21,393 nucleotides of DNA from Sva-07 sp964592115 (GTDB lineage Bacteria > Actinomycetota > Acidimicrobiia > Acidimicrobiales > Ilumatobacteraceae). The notes beneath the pieces were generated by a model. The model was given only the letters and a program-made list of their open reading frames with translations, had not been told where the DNA came from and did not search any database. The stretch covers positions 1 through 21,393 of the forward strand of contig CAZQCP010000042.1 in the NCBI GenBank assembly GCA_964592115.1, in the 5' to 3' direction. Both the position numbers and the translations under genes were made by a program. This document shows positions 1 to 8,589 of this stretch, one piece after another; position 1 is the first letter of the stretch, and every line of letters starts with the position of its first letter.

Positions 1-348
1 GATGCAGCGCAGGTAGTTGATCTCGTAGACGAATCCGAACCGCTCGCCGGGCGACGTGGGGTTCGTCGGGTCGTTGTCCGCGCCACGCACGTAGATGCAA
101 TCGGCGGGGCAGACACCAGCGCACAGCTCGCACCCGATGCACTTCTCCATGCCGTCCTCGTACCGGTTGAGCACGTGGCGGCCGTGGAGCCGTTCGGGGC
201 GCGGCAGCTTCTCGTCGTGCTCGACGTCGCGGGCATCGTCGTTTCGCTTCCGGGCGCGCCGACCGCCCGAGTACTCGGTCGTGACGCGCTTGCCACCGAA
301 CAGGCGGTGCTGGCGGAGCGTGACACCGAATCCTTCGAGGTAGCCCAT
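1..348 (-). CDS. nuoI: NADH-quinone oxidoreductase subunit I (N-terminal part; runs off left edge)
   Basis: Partial gene of 116 codons; its 3' end lies beyond base 1. NuoI carries clusters N6a and N6b, which pass electrons from NuoG towards NuoB in the peripheral arm of complex I. The visible protein starts MGYLEGFGVTLRQH, has a polar linker of about 50 residues, then the first ferredoxin motif CIGCELCAGVCP (CX2CX2CX3CP). It continues into YEINYLRC, which normally begins the second cluster motif. The ATG (348-346) shares one base with the nuoH stop (TGATG), so translation is probably coupled. The order nuoH-nuoI is canonical. The identification is secure; only the C-terminal half is unseen. 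Confidence 0.95.
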   Translation of the reverse strand, partial: MGYLEGFGVTLRQHRLFGGKRVTTEYSGGRRARKRNDDARDVEHDEKLPRPERLHGRHVLNRYEDGMEKCIGCELCAGVCPADCIYVRGADNDPTNPTSPGERFGFVYEINYLRCI

Positions 349-1577
349 CAGGCGGTCACTCCGTTCTGGTTCGGGTTGCTCGGGTCGGCGTTCTGTTCGC
401 GGTTGCGGGCACTGACCCGCAACGCCCCGGTGAACAGCCCAACGGCGACGACCGCGACGACGAGGCTGATCAGCACCACGCGGATGCTGTCACCGGCGCG
501 GCCCTCGGGCGAGAACTCACGCAGCGCGGCGAGCAGCAAGAACCAGCCGAGCGAGATCGGGATCAGGAGCTTCCAGCCGAAGTCCATCAACTTGTCGTAG
601 CGCAGCCGCGGCAGCGTCGCCCGGAGCCAGACGTAGAGGTACAAGAAGCCCATCAGCTTGACGAAGAACCACAGCGTGCCCTCGATGCCGCCGGGGATGC
701 CCGGGATGTTGAACAACCCCTGCGGACCACCGAGGAACAGCGTCACCATGACCGCCGACATCGTGACGACGTTCATGAACTCGGACAGGAAGAACAGCGC
801 GAAGCGGATGCCCGAGTACTCGGTGTTGAAGCCGCCGACGAGCTCTTGTTCCGCTTCGACGAGGTCGAACGGCGGACGGTTGAGCTCGGCGGTGGCGGCG
901 ATCACGAACACGACGAAAGGCACGATGCCGGTCGAGATGACGTTCCAGTCGGCGAGGCTGTCCTGGGCGAACACGATCCCCGACGTCGACAGCGTGCCCG
1001 ACGACAAGATCACGGCGGCGACGCTGAGCCCGAGCGCCGCCTCGTAGGAGATCATCTGTGCCGACGCCCGCACGGCGCCGAGCAGCGGGTACTTCGATCC
1101 GCTGGACCAGCCGGCGAGCATGATGCCGTAGACGGCGATCGACGAGAGGGCGAGCACGAGCAGGATCCCGATCGGGGGGTCGGCGAGCTGCACGCGCGTG
1201 ACGTGGCCGAACCACTCGACGTACCCGCCGCGGTTCTCGAAGTCGCCACCGAGCGGGATGACGCTCCACACCAAGAACGCGGGCACGAACGACAAGAACG
1301 GGGCGAGGCGGAACACGATCCGGTCGGCTCGAGTCGGCAGCAGGTCTTCTTTGAAGAACGCCTTGATGCCGTCGGCGAGCGTCTGGAGGATGCCCCAGGG
1401 GCCGGCCTTGTTGGGTCCGACGCGGTTGTGCATGCCCGACACGACCTTGCGCTCGTACCAGATCATCAGCATCGTCGACACGAGGCCGAGCACGAAGATG
1501 ACGACGACCTTGAGCACGACGATCAGCAGCGGCGTCCACAAGATGCCCTGTTCGAGTACCGGGTCGAGCGCGAACAT
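348..1577 (-). CDS. nuoH: NADH-quinone oxidoreductase subunit H
   Basis: 409 residues, multi-spanning membrane subunit at the junction of the peripheral and membrane arms of complex I, forming part of the quinone chamber. Visible family signatures are WYERKVVSGMHNRVGPNKAG near residues 40-60, followed by the LQTLADGIKAFFKED segment, and AELNRPPFDLVEAEQELV around residue 230. The last refers to the conserved acidic loop facing the quinone site. It is longer than the roughly 325-residue E. coli protein, mostly through a polar C-terminal tail after the last hydrophobic segment; I believe actinobacterial NuoH is often extended. The start ATG overlaps the nuoG stop (TGATG) and its own stop overlaps the nuoI start in the same way. 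Confidence 0.97.
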   Translation of the reverse strand: MFALDPVLEQGILWTPLLIVVLKVVVIFVLGLVSTMLMIWYERKVVSGMHNRVGPNKAGPWGILQTLADGIKAFFKEDLLPTRADRIVFRLAPFLSFVPAFLVWSVIPLGGDFENRGGYVEWFGHVTRVQLADPPIGILLVLALSSIAVYGIMLAGWSSGSKYPLLGAVRASAQMISYEAALGLSVAAVILSSGTLSTSGIVFAQDSLADWNVISTGIVPFVVFVIAATAELNRPPFDLVEAEQELVGGFNTEYSGIRFALFFLSEFMNVVTMSAVMVTLFLGGPQGLFNIPGIPGGIEGTLWFFVKLMGFLYLYVWLRATLPRLRYDKLMDFGWKLLIPISLGWFLLLAALREFSPEGRAGDSIRVVLISLVVAVVAVGLFTGALRVSARNREQNADPSNPNQNGVTA

Positions 1578-4087
1578 CAGGTGGTCACCCGTTCGATGCG
1601 TACGTCGGTGACGGCAAGGCGATGGTCGATGATGTCTTCGATCGTGCCGCCCCGGTGGTCGAACGGCGCCCAGGCGACCCCGCGGGGCACGCGGGGATCG
1701 GGCGTGACCGGCAGAATGCTCGACGCCTTGGCGCTGACCACGCGCACCTCGGCGCCGGCGGTGACGCCGAGCGCATCGAGGTCGTGCGGGTGCACGCGAA
1801 CGGTCGCCGCCGTGGCCAGGTTGGCGAGCGTGCGCGACATCGCCGTACCGATGGCCCGGTCGTACATCGTGCGGCTCACCACGAGCCGATAGTCATAGCT
1901 GTTCCGGGCCGGTGCAGTGAAAGACAGCGGCGGCAGCGGTGTGACGGTGTTGGCGACGACGATGCCATCGGGATGCTCCGCGAGCGCCCCCGGTGTGATC
2001 CCCACGTACGCCGGCACAGAGGCGGCGATCAGCTTGGTGATGTCGTCGACGGTCGAGACGCCGCGCAGCGGATGGTCGGCGCCGAATGATGCGTCGCCGA
2101 TCAGGAGCCCGAGCTCGAGGGCGATCATCCAGTCGGGGCGCGACGTACCGCGGGCGGTCACCTGCTGGGCGAGCGTGTTGACGCGGCCTTCGATGTTCGT
2201 CGTCGTGCCGGCCTTCTCGCCGTACGCCGCCGCAGCGAGCACCACATCGGCGTGTTGCGTCGACTCGTTCGGGAACGTGTCGATCGAGATGATCCGGCGG
2301 GCACCAGCGATGGCTCGCCGGGCGAGATCGGCATCAGGGCAGCTCTGCAGCGGGTCGGCGCCGAGCAGCACGAGCAGTTCGATGCGGCCTTCGGCGGCTG
2401 CGGTGAGCGTGGCGATGGCGTCGTGATCGTCGTCGGCGGGCGCCAGCCCGAGCGACAGCGCTCCGATGACGTTGCCGCGGCGCAGGGCGGGCAGCACCGT
2501 GGCGTCGGGCGCCGCGTCGAGCACGGCGGCCAACGCCGCCAGCGTGGCGTCGGGAGACTCGGCGAGGTTCGGTCGTCCGGCGACCACCACGACGGGCCCG
2601 GCGGCGAGCTGCGCGGCGATCTCGGTGTCGGCGAGGGCCTTGGCGACGGCCTCGGCTTGAGCGCCGGGTTCGTGGCGGATCGACCGCCACGCGCTGCGGG
2701 TGAGGCCCGAGTCGATCGCCGCGAACTCGATGATGCGCACGTTGCGCCGCTCGGCGGCATCGCGCAGGCGCAGGTAGAGGACGCCCATCTCCTCTTTCAC
2801 ATCGGGGGCGAGCAGGACGATCGTGGACGCCGAGGTCGCCTCGGCGATCGTGGCCCGCGGCAAGCCGAGCACCGCCGGCGGCAGGCCGTCACCGAATTGC
2901 GGATCGCGGTGGGTGATGCCGATCGCATCGGCGAGCTGGGCCCACGCGTACGCGTCCTCGTTCGAGCCGCGAGCACCACCGAGCAGCGCGATCGACTCGG
3001 GTCCCCCCGCGGCGAGCGCGTCGGTCACGAGCCGGGCGGCACCGCGCAGCGCCGCGTTCCACGTGGTTTCGACGAGGCCGTCGTCGCTGCGCACGAGCGG
3101 GGCGTCGAGGCGCTGATCGGACTTCAGGCCCTCGAAGTTGAACCGTCCGCGGTCGCACAGCCAGCCCCAGTTGACCGCGTCGGAATCGACGCCCTGGACG
3201 CGCACGATCTCGTCGCGGCTCGACTGGATGGCGGTTCGGCAGCCCATCGCGCACGTGCCGCACGTCGACTCGCTCTCGGTGAGGTCCCACGGGCGCGCCT
3301 TGAAGCGGTACGGCTTGGCGGTCAGCGCGCCGACCGGGCAGATCTGCACGGTGTTGCCGGAGAAGTGCGAGGCGAACGGCTCGTCGGGGAACGTCATCAC
3401 CTGCGTGTCGTTGCCGCGGCTGATGAAGTGGATCAGCTTGTCGCCGGCGACCTCGTCGGCGAAGCGGGTGCAGCGGTCGCACAGGATGCAGCGCTCGCGG
3501 TCGAGCAGCACGATGTCGCTGATCGGGATCGGCTTTTCGTGGTGGCGCTTCTCCTCGACGAACCGGCTCTCGCCCGGGCCGTGGCTGTACGCCTGGTCCT
3601 GCAACGGGCACTCGCCGCCCTTGTCGCACACGGGGCAATCGAGCGGGTGGTTGATGAGCAGCAGTTCGAGCACGCCCTCCTGGGCGCGCTTGACCTGGTC
3701 GGTGTCGGTGCGCACGACCTGGCCGTCGGCGACCGGCGTCATGCACGACACGACCATCATCGGGCCGCGCGGGCCTTCGACTTCGACGAAGCACTGCCGG
3801 CACATGCCGACCGGCTCCATCCGCGGGTGGTAGCAGAAGTGCGGGACGAACGCGTCTTCGCGCAGCGCCGCTGAGAGCACCATCTCGCCCTTGCGTGCCG
3901 TGACCTCGCGTCCGTCGATCGAGATCGACACGGCGTTCGGGTCAGGTTCTGGTTCGGGTTCGGGTTCGGCCATCGCCTCGTCGACGGCGTCGGCGAGCTC
4001 GGGCGCGTCGTCGTGCGCAGCTTCGAGCGCCGCCTCGTCGGTGGCTCCGGCGTCGATGTCGGGGGTATCGGGCTGCTCGGTCGTCAC
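1577..4087 (-). CDS. nuoG: NADH-quinone oxidoreductase subunit G
   Basis: 836 residues. This is the largest peripheral-arm subunit and relays electrons from NuoE/F to NuoI. All cluster ligands can be read: [2Fe-2S] C85, C96, C99, C115; His-Cys3 [4Fe-4S] H147, C151, C154, C160; second [4Fe-4S] C200, C203, C206, C250; and a full N7-type set C276, C279, C283, C311 (CX2CX3CX27C) opening the molybdopterin-oxidoreductase-like domain. N7 is present in E. coli and Thermus but missing from mitochondria. Residues 1-50 form an acidic extension ending in (EP)4DP, which is unusual. The start is GTG inside a GTGA overlap with nuoF (4084-4087), with AGGAG seven bases upstream. The C-terminal half is Ala/Asp-rich and divergent, as usual for this family. 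Confidence 0.97.
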   Translation of the reverse strand: MTTEQPDTPDIDAGATDEAALEAAHDDAPELADAVDEAMAEPEPEPEPDPNAVSISIDGREVTARKGEMVLSAALREDAFVPHFCYHPRMEPVGMCRQCFVEVEGPRGPMMVVSCMTPVADGQVVRTDTDQVKRAQEGVLELLLINHPLDCPVCDKGGECPLQDQAYSHGPGESRFVEEKRHHEKPIPISDIVLLDRERCILCDRCTRFADEVAGDKLIHFISRGNDTQVMTFPDEPFASHFSGNTVQICPVGALTAKPYRFKARPWDLTESESTCGTCAMGCRTAIQSSRDEIVRVQGVDSDAVNWGWLCDRGRFNFEGLKSDQRLDAPLVRSDDGLVETTWNAALRGAARLVTDALAAGGPESIALLGGARGSNEDAYAWAQLADAIGITHRDPQFGDGLPPAVLGLPRATIAEATSASTIVLLAPDVKEEMGVLYLRLRDAAERRNVRIIEFAAIDSGLTRSAWRSIRHEPGAQAEAVAKALADTEIAAQLAAGPVVVVAGRPNLAESPDATLAALAAVLDAAPDATVLPALRRGNVIGALSLGLAPADDDHDAIATLTAAAEGRIELLVLLGADPLQSCPDADLARRAIAGARRIISIDTFPNESTQHADVVLAAAAYGEKAGTTTNIEGRVNTLAQQVTARGTSRPDWMIALELGLLIGDASFGADHPLRGVSTVDDITKLIAASVPAYVGITPGALAEHPDGIVVANTVTPLPPLSFTAPARNSYDYRLVVSRTMYDRAIGTAMSRTLANLATAATVRVHPHDLDALGVTAGAEVRVVSAKASSILPVTPDPRVPRGVAWAPFDHRGGTIEDIIDHRLAVTDVRIERVTT
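3945..3968 (-). repeat. Hexanucleotide tandem repeat in nuoG
   Basis: Four successive hexamers read ggttcN on the plus strand and encode (EP)4 at residues 41-48 of NuoG, in the acidic N-terminal extension. The units differ only at the last base of the first copy, so the tract could vary in length by in-frame slippage. Confidence 0.8.
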
Positions 4088-5496
4088 TGTCCGACTCCTG
4101 CACTGACCGGGATCATGCGCCGTTCGGCACGCGGTTGAACGAGGGCTTGGAAGACCTCGGGGAACAGCGTCAGCGCCGAGTGGATCGGCACGTACGCCGA
4201 CGGGCCGACGAAGCAGATCGTCGTCATCTTGTAGGGGAACGGCACCGCCTCGATACCGAGCCGCTCGCTCGACGCGTGCGGCATGTCACCGGGGCAGATC
4301 GACTCGCCGACCTCGAGGATCGTGTCCAGGTCGGCGTCGGTGCCGTGACCGTCGACGATGCGCTGCACGATGCGGTACAGCCACGTGCCACCTTCGCGGC
4401 ACGGCGTGCACTTGCCGCACGACTCGTGGGCGTAGAACTTGACGAGCGTCAGCGCGGCGGCCGCGACGTCGGTCGTCTCGTCCATCACGATCACCGCGCC
4501 GGAACCGAGCATCGACCCAGCAGCGCTCGCTTGGGGACCCTCGAACGGGATGTCGAGCTGATCGGGAAGGAACCAGGGCGCCGAGCCCCCACCAGGGACG
4601 AACACCTTCAGTTCGCGGCCGTCGCGGATGCCCTGGGCGAAGTCGTCGCCGTAGATCAGATCGCGGAACGTCGTCGAGCCGTTGATCACCTCGAACACAC
4701 CGGGACGCTCGACGTGACCGGACACGGCGATCATGCGCGTGCCGGGCGACGTGGCCGTACCGATCGCCGTGTAGGCGGCAGCCCCTTCGCGGGCGATGAA
4801 CGGCAGGTTCGACAGCGTCTCGACGTTGTTGACGATCGTCGGCTGGCCGTACAGGCCGACGGCCGCCGGGAAGAACGGCGGCTTGAGCCGCGGCATGCCG
4901 CGCTCGCCTTCGAGCGACTCGATCAGCGCCGTCTCCTCGCCCACGACGTAGGCGCCGGCGCCGGTGTGCAGCACGATGTCGACGCCGAAGTCGGTGCCGA
5001 GGATGTTCGTGCCGACGTACCCCGCGGCGTACGCGTCGTCGAGCGCCTTGGCGATGCGCTCGTGGGCGAGCGGCATCTCCCCGCGCACGTAGAGGAAGCA
5101 CTGCGACAGGCCGGCCGCGTAGCAAGCGATCAGGCAGCCCTCGATCAGTTGGTGCGGATCGCACTCCATCAGCAGGCGGTCCTTGTAGGTGCCTGGTTCC
5201 GACTCGTCGCCGTTGACCACGAGGTAGCGCGGCCACACGCCCGCGGGCGTGAACCCCCACTTCGTGCCCGCCGGGAAACCGGCGCCACCGCGTCCGAGCA
5301 GCGTCGAGTTCTTGACCTCCTCGGCGACCTCGCTCGCGGTCTTGGCGAGTGCGGCGCGCAACCCGTCGTAGGCGCCCGTGGCGAGCGCCCGCTCCATCGT
5401 GTGGCCGTCTTCGTACTGGAACCGACCCGTGACGATCGTCGGCCGGTCGCTCGGGTAGTACCCCGGCGCCCACGGGTAGGGGCTGATCGTCGTCAC
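4084..5496 (-). CDS. nuoF: NADH-quinone oxidoreductase subunit F (NADH/FMN-binding)
   Basis: 470 residues. Entry subunit of complex I: binds NADH and FMN and carries [4Fe-4S] cluster N3. The nucleotide/FMN motif LLGRGGAGFPAGTKW is at residues 67-80, and VVNGDESEPGTYKDR and GEETALIESLEG at 186-197 are family signatures. The cluster begins with CGKCTPC (C360, C363, C366). The fourth ligand is most likely C428 in TTICFVGPSA, 61 residues further on; this spacing is longer than the usual ~40, and C401 is a second candidate. The start is GTG at 5496 in a GTGA overlap with nuoE, chosen because GGAGGT lies five bases upstream and homology begins there; upstream in-frame sequence is nuoE in another frame. 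Confidence 0.97.
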   Translation of the reverse strand: MTTISPYPWAPGYYPSDRPTIVTGRFQYEDGHTMERALATGAYDGLRAALAKTASEVAEEVKNSTLLGRGGAGFPAGTKWGFTPAGVWPRYLVVNGDESEPGTYKDRLLMECDPHQLIEGCLIACYAAGLSQCFLYVRGEMPLAHERIAKALDDAYAAGYVGTNILGTDFGVDIVLHTGAGAYVVGEETALIESLEGERGMPRLKPPFFPAAVGLYGQPTIVNNVETLSNLPFIAREGAAAYTAIGTATSPGTRMIAVSGHVERPGVFEVINGSTTFRDLIYGDDFAQGIRDGRELKVFVPGGGSAPWFLPDQLDIPFEGPQASAAGSMLGSGAVIVMDETTDVAAAALTLVKFYAHESCGKCTPCREGGTWLYRIVQRIVDGHGTDADLDTILEVGESICPGDMPHASSERLGIEAVPFPYKMTTICFVGPSAYVPIHSALTLFPEVFQALVQPRAERRMIPVSAGVGQ

Positions 5497-6113
5497 CGCA
5501 CACCTCCGGGGCTCACTTCGATCCAGGCGGGCGCCTCGTTGACGTCGGAGGGGGCGCGGGCGCCGACGGCGCGATCGACGGGGATCTGCTGGCGGTTGCG
5601 AGCGAGTGTGCCGTGCGGCGGGATCTGGTCGTCGAGCGCACCCGAGCGCAAGTCGTCGACGAGCTGATCGAACTGCTCGTGGGTGACGCGGTAGCGGTGG
5701 CGGAAGTTGACCTGCAGCGTCGGTGCTTCGGTGCATGCTGCTTGGCACTCGGCGTGCTGCAGGGTGATCAGCCCGTCGGCGGTGGTCGAGCCGGCCTTGA
5801 CGCCGAGCGTCTCTTCGGCGTGGTGCATCAGCTCGGCGCCGCCCAGCAGCGCGCACGACATGGTGCCGCAGATGTTGATCAGGTACTTGCCCGTCGGTTC
5901 GAACCGGAACATCTCGTAGAAGCTCGCCGTGCCGTAGACCTCGGCGGGCGTGACGTCGATCAGTTCGGCGATGTGGCGCATCGCATCTTCGGTCACGTAA
6001 CCGTTCTGCTCCTGGCTGAGGTGCACGAGCGGGATCAGCGCCGACTTCTTCTTCGGGTAGCGGGCGATGATGTCCTTGGCCACCAACACGTTGTGATCGT
6101 TCAGCCGGCTCAT
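5493..6113 (-). CDS. nuoE: NADH-quinone oxidoreductase subunit E (24 kDa, [2Fe-2S])
   Basis: 206 residues. Carries cluster N1a and partners NuoF in the NADH-oxidising module. The thioredoxin-like [2Fe-2S] ligands are readable: CGTMSC (C82, C87) and ECQAAC (C123, C127). The helical N-terminal part includes IPLVHLSQEQNGYV and VYGTASFYEMF, typical of the family. A basic/polar tail of about 45 residues follows the fold (after residue 155) and is not needed for the cluster. The ATG overlaps the nuoD stop by four bases (ATGA), and the stop overlaps the GTG of nuoF (GTGA). Expected length for the family is about 160-250 residues. Confidence 0.96.
   Translation of the reverse strand: MSRLNDHNVLVAKDIIARYPKKKSALIPLVHLSQEQNGYVTEDAMRHIAELIDVTPAEVYGTASFYEMFRFEPTGKYLINICGTMSCALLGGAELMHHAEETLGVKAGSTTADGLITLQHAECQAACTEAPTLQVNFRHRYRVTHEQFDQLVDDLRSGALDDQIPPHGTLARNRQQIPVDRAVGARAPSDVNEAPAWIEVSPGGVR
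5502..5507 (-). promoter_or_regulatory. Ribosome binding site of nuoF
   Basis: A perfect GGAGGT lies five bases before the GTG at 5496, inside the 3' end of nuoE. It decides the nuoF start. Confidence 0.7.
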
Positions 6114-7459
6114 CGGTCCACCCCGCCGAGGACCGGGTCGACGCTGGAGATGACCGCCACCGCGTCGGCGACGAGGCCGCCGCGCATCATGTGCGGCAGA
6201 CACTGGATGTTGACGAAGCTCGGCTCGCGCATGTGAATGCGGTACGGGTTGGCAGAACCATCGCTGACGATGTAGCAGCCGATCTCGCCACGCGGACCTT
6301 CGACGCTGGCGTACGCCTCGCCCTCGGGCACCTTGAACCCCTCGGTGAAGATCTTGAAGTGGTGGATCAACGCCTCCATCGACTCGTCGATGCGCGCCCG
6401 CGGGGGCGGCGTGACCTTCTTGTCCTGGATGCGGTAGTCGCCGGCGGGCATGTGATCGAGGATCTGAGCGACGAGGCGCATCGACTCGCGGATCTCGGCG
6501 AGGCGGATCGCGTAGCGGTCGTAGGCGTCGCCGTACGTGCCGACGACGACGTCGAAGTCGAGCTGGTCGTAGAACATGTACGGCTCGTCGCGACGCAGGT
6601 CCCACTCGACGCCCGTCGAGCGCAGGATCGGACCGGTCGCGCCGAGCGCGACGGCCTCGTTCGGGGTGATGACCCCAACGCCCTGGAGCCGCTCGCGCCA
6701 CAGCGGCTGGCCCGTGAGCAGCGTGTCGTACTCGTCGAGGCGCTCGGGCAACATGTCGAGGATCCCCAGCACGCCGTCGCGCCAGCCGGCCGGCAGGTCG
6801 GCGGCGAGGCCGCCGACGCGCACGAAGTTGTGGTTCATCCGCAAGCCGGTGACCTCTTGGAAGAAGCGCAGGACCTCTTCGCGTTCGCGCCAGCCGTAGA
6901 TCATCATCGACACGGCACCGAGGTCCATGCCGTTCGTCGCCATGAACAGCAGGTGGCTGGCGATGCGGCTCAGCTCGGCGAGCAGCATGCGGATCCACAC
7001 CGCTCGGTCGGGGATGGCGCCGTCGATGCCGAGGAGCTTCTCGGTCGCCATGGCGAACACGAGCTCGTTGGCGATCGGGCTCAGGTAGTCCATCCGCGTG
7101 ACGTTCGTGCCGCCTTGGGCGTACGTGAGCTGCTCGCCGGTCTTCTCCATGCCGGTGTGCAGGTAGCCGATGATCGGCTTGCAGCGCAGCACGGTCTCGC
7201 CTTGCAGTTCGAGCATGAGCCGCAACACGCCGTGGGTCGACGGGTGCTGCGGACCCATGTTGATGATCATCGTCTGATCCTCGTCGGGCCCCAGCGGCGC
7301 CTCGCCGAGCTTGGCGGCCTCCGCCTCGGACATCCGCAACACGGCACCGACCTCGCGCATCAGCTCCTGCGCCGTGAGCTCGCTCCGTGGTCGCAGCTCC
7401 TGGTCGCCTTCGTCGGTGCGCGCGACTTCGAGCCCGTAGTAGTCGGTCTCGGTGCTCAT
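6110..7459 (-). CDS. nuoD: NADH-quinone oxidoreductase subunit D (49 kDa)
   Basis: 449 residues. Peripheral-arm subunit that, with NuoB, forms the quinone-reduction site; it is evolutionarily related to the large subunit of [NiFe] hydrogenases but lacks the Ni-Fe cysteines. The conserved GPQHPSTHGVLRLMLELQGE starts near residue 69, with HTGMEKTGE, the MDYLSP segment and the C-terminal PRGEIGCYIVSDGSANPYR region also present. Residues 1-60 are a polar, charged leader ahead of the conserved core. The start ATG at 7459 shares a base with the nuoC stop (TGATG); the stop overlaps nuoE (ATGA). It is a separate gene from nuoC, unlike the fused NuoCD of E. coli. Confidence 0.97.
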   Translation of the reverse strand: MSTETDYYGLEVARTDEGDQELRPRSELTAQELMREVGAVLRMSEAEAAKLGEAPLGPDEDQTMIINMGPQHPSTHGVLRLMLELQGETVLRCKPIIGYLHTGMEKTGEQLTYAQGGTNVTRMDYLSPIANELVFAMATEKLLGIDGAIPDRAVWIRMLLAELSRIASHLLFMATNGMDLGAVSMMIYGWREREEVLRFFQEVTGLRMNHNFVRVGGLAADLPAGWRDGVLGILDMLPERLDEYDTLLTGQPLWRERLQGVGVITPNEAVALGATGPILRSTGVEWDLRRDEPYMFYDQLDFDVVVGTYGDAYDRYAIRLAEIRESMRLVAQILDHMPAGDYRIQDKKVTPPPRARIDESMEALIHHFKIFTEGFKVPEGEAYASVEGPRGEIGCYIVSDGSANPYRIHMREPSFVNIQCLPHMMRGGLVADAVAVISSVDPVLGGVDR

Positions 7460-7971
7460 CAGGTGTTCGCCCCCTTGAACTGCACCGGGATGCGACCGAT
7501 CTCGTAGTCCTTGCGGAGCGGGTGCCCGATCCAGTCCTCGGGCATCAAGATGCGCGTCAGATCGGGGTGGCCGTCGAACACGATGCCGAACATGTCGTAC
7601 ACCTCGCGCTCCATCGCCTCGGTGCCTGGGTACAGGTTGAACAGCGTGGGCAGCGTCGGATCGTCTGCGGGCACCTGCACGCGCACACGCACACGCTGGC
7701 GACGGTGGATGTCGAGCAGGTTGACCACGACCTCGAAGCGTTCGACAGCAATGCTCTCGGGGTCGGCGTCGCTCTCTGTGGGGGCAGCCGACACGGGGAG
7801 TTTGCGAGCGGGGTGCAGGAGGTAGTCGACCGCGGTGAGGTCGATGCACATCGTGTAGCCGGCGTCGTCGAGCGCGCTGATCGTGGAGAGGTAGTCGTCG
7901 CGACCCACGACGCGCACGTCGTCCGCAGCTCGTTCCGTCACGGCCTGTTCCGTCACGGCCTGGTCGCTCAT
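7459..7971 (-). CDS. nuoC: NADH-quinone oxidoreductase subunit C (30 kDa)
   Basis: 170 residues. Peripheral-arm structural subunit docking NuoD. The diagnostic C-terminal block is complete: EREVYDMFGIVFDGHPDLTRI followed by MPEDWIGHPLRKDYE. The middle, from MCIDLTAVDYL to VVVNLLDIHRRQRVRV, matches the family with a polar insert between. The N-terminus contains an exact short tandem duplication (AVTEQ/AVTER). The ATG at 7971 is in an ATGA overlap with the nuoB stop, and the stop overlaps the nuoD start. It is on the short side for NuoC. Confidence 0.95.
   Translation of the reverse strand: MSDQAVTEQAVTERAADDVRVVGRDDYLSTISALDDAGYTMCIDLTAVDYLLHPARKLPVSAAPTESDADPESIAVERFEVVVNLLDIHRRQRVRVRVQVPADDPTLPTLFNLYPGTEAMEREVYDMFGIVFDGHPDLTRILMPEDWIGHPLRKDYEIGRIPVQFKGANT
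7932..7961 (-). repeat. Perfect 15-bp tandem duplication at the nuoC 5' end
   Basis: The 15-mer gttccgtcacggcct (plus strand) occurs twice without a gap and encodes the duplicated pentapeptide near the NuoC N-terminus. It is in frame and probably recent, since there are no mismatches. Confidence 0.85.
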
Positions 7972-8561
7972 GTCTTGGCCCCGAGCAGGACGGGCGTGGC
8001 GCCCGGTTCGATGAACTCGACGTGCACGTTGGCGCCGCCACCGTTCGCTGCGTTCTCGTCGCGGCGGCGCAGGATCTGGTTCGTCTCGATCAGCCCGTGG
8101 AGCGTCTCGATCGCGTGGATCAGCGTCTCGGGCGTCGGCGGGCAGCCCGGGGCGTACACGTCGACAGGCACGACCTGGTCGACGCCCTGCACGATCGCGT
8201 AGTTGTTGAACATGCCACCCGACGAGGCGCACACGCCCATCGAGATGACCCACTTGGGCTCCATCATCTGGTCGTAGACCTGGCGCAGCACGGGTGCCAT
8301 CTTCTGGCTGACGCGTCCGGCGACGATCATGATGTCGGCCTGGCGCGGCGAAGCGCGGAACACCTCCATGCCGAAGCGGGAGATGTCGTAGTGGGCGCCG
8401 CCGGCGGCCATCATCTCGATCGCGCAACACGCGAGACCGAACGACGCCGGCCACGACGAGCGCGCCCTGGCCCAGTTGACGAGCGACTCCAGCTTGCCCG
8501 TGATCAGGTTGTGCGACAGCCCGCCGAGTCCGTCGTCGAGCACATCGTTCACGATGCCCAT
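7968..8561 (-). CDS. nuoB: NADH-quinone oxidoreductase subunit B (PSST, cluster N2)
   Basis: 197 residues. Holds the terminal [4Fe-4S] cluster N2, which reduces the quinone. Ligands are the tandem cysteines C45-C46 in LACCAIEMM, C111 in GVCASSGGMF and C140 in APGCPPTPE; all four are intact. RFGMEVFRASPRQADIMIVAG and the DVYAPGCPPTPE block are characteristic. The C-terminal 40 residues are variable. The ATG at 8561 is chosen because AAGGAGT lies about five bases upstream, in the 28-bp nuoA-nuoB gap. It overlaps nuoC by ATGA. Confidence 0.97.
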   Translation of the reverse strand: MGIVNDVLDDGLGGLSHNLITGKLESLVNWARARSSWPASFGLACCAIEMMAAGGAHYDISRFGMEVFRASPRQADIMIVAGRVSQKMAPVLRQVYDQMMEPKWVISMGVCASSGGMFNNYAIVQGVDQVVPVDVYAPGCPPTPETLIHAIETLHGLIETNQILRRRDENAANGGGANVHVEFIEPGATPVLLGAKT

Positions 8562-8566
8562 GTGTG

Positions 8567-8573
8567 ACTCCTT
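8567..8573 (-). promoter_or_regulatory. Ribosome binding site of nuoB
   Basis: AAGGAGT in the short nuoA-nuoB gap, about five bases before the ATG at 8561. This is one of the few junctions in the operon that is not an overlap, and it has its own strong Shine-Dalgarno sequence. Confidence 0.65.
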
Positions 8574-8589
8574 GAATTCCGGCTGGTCG

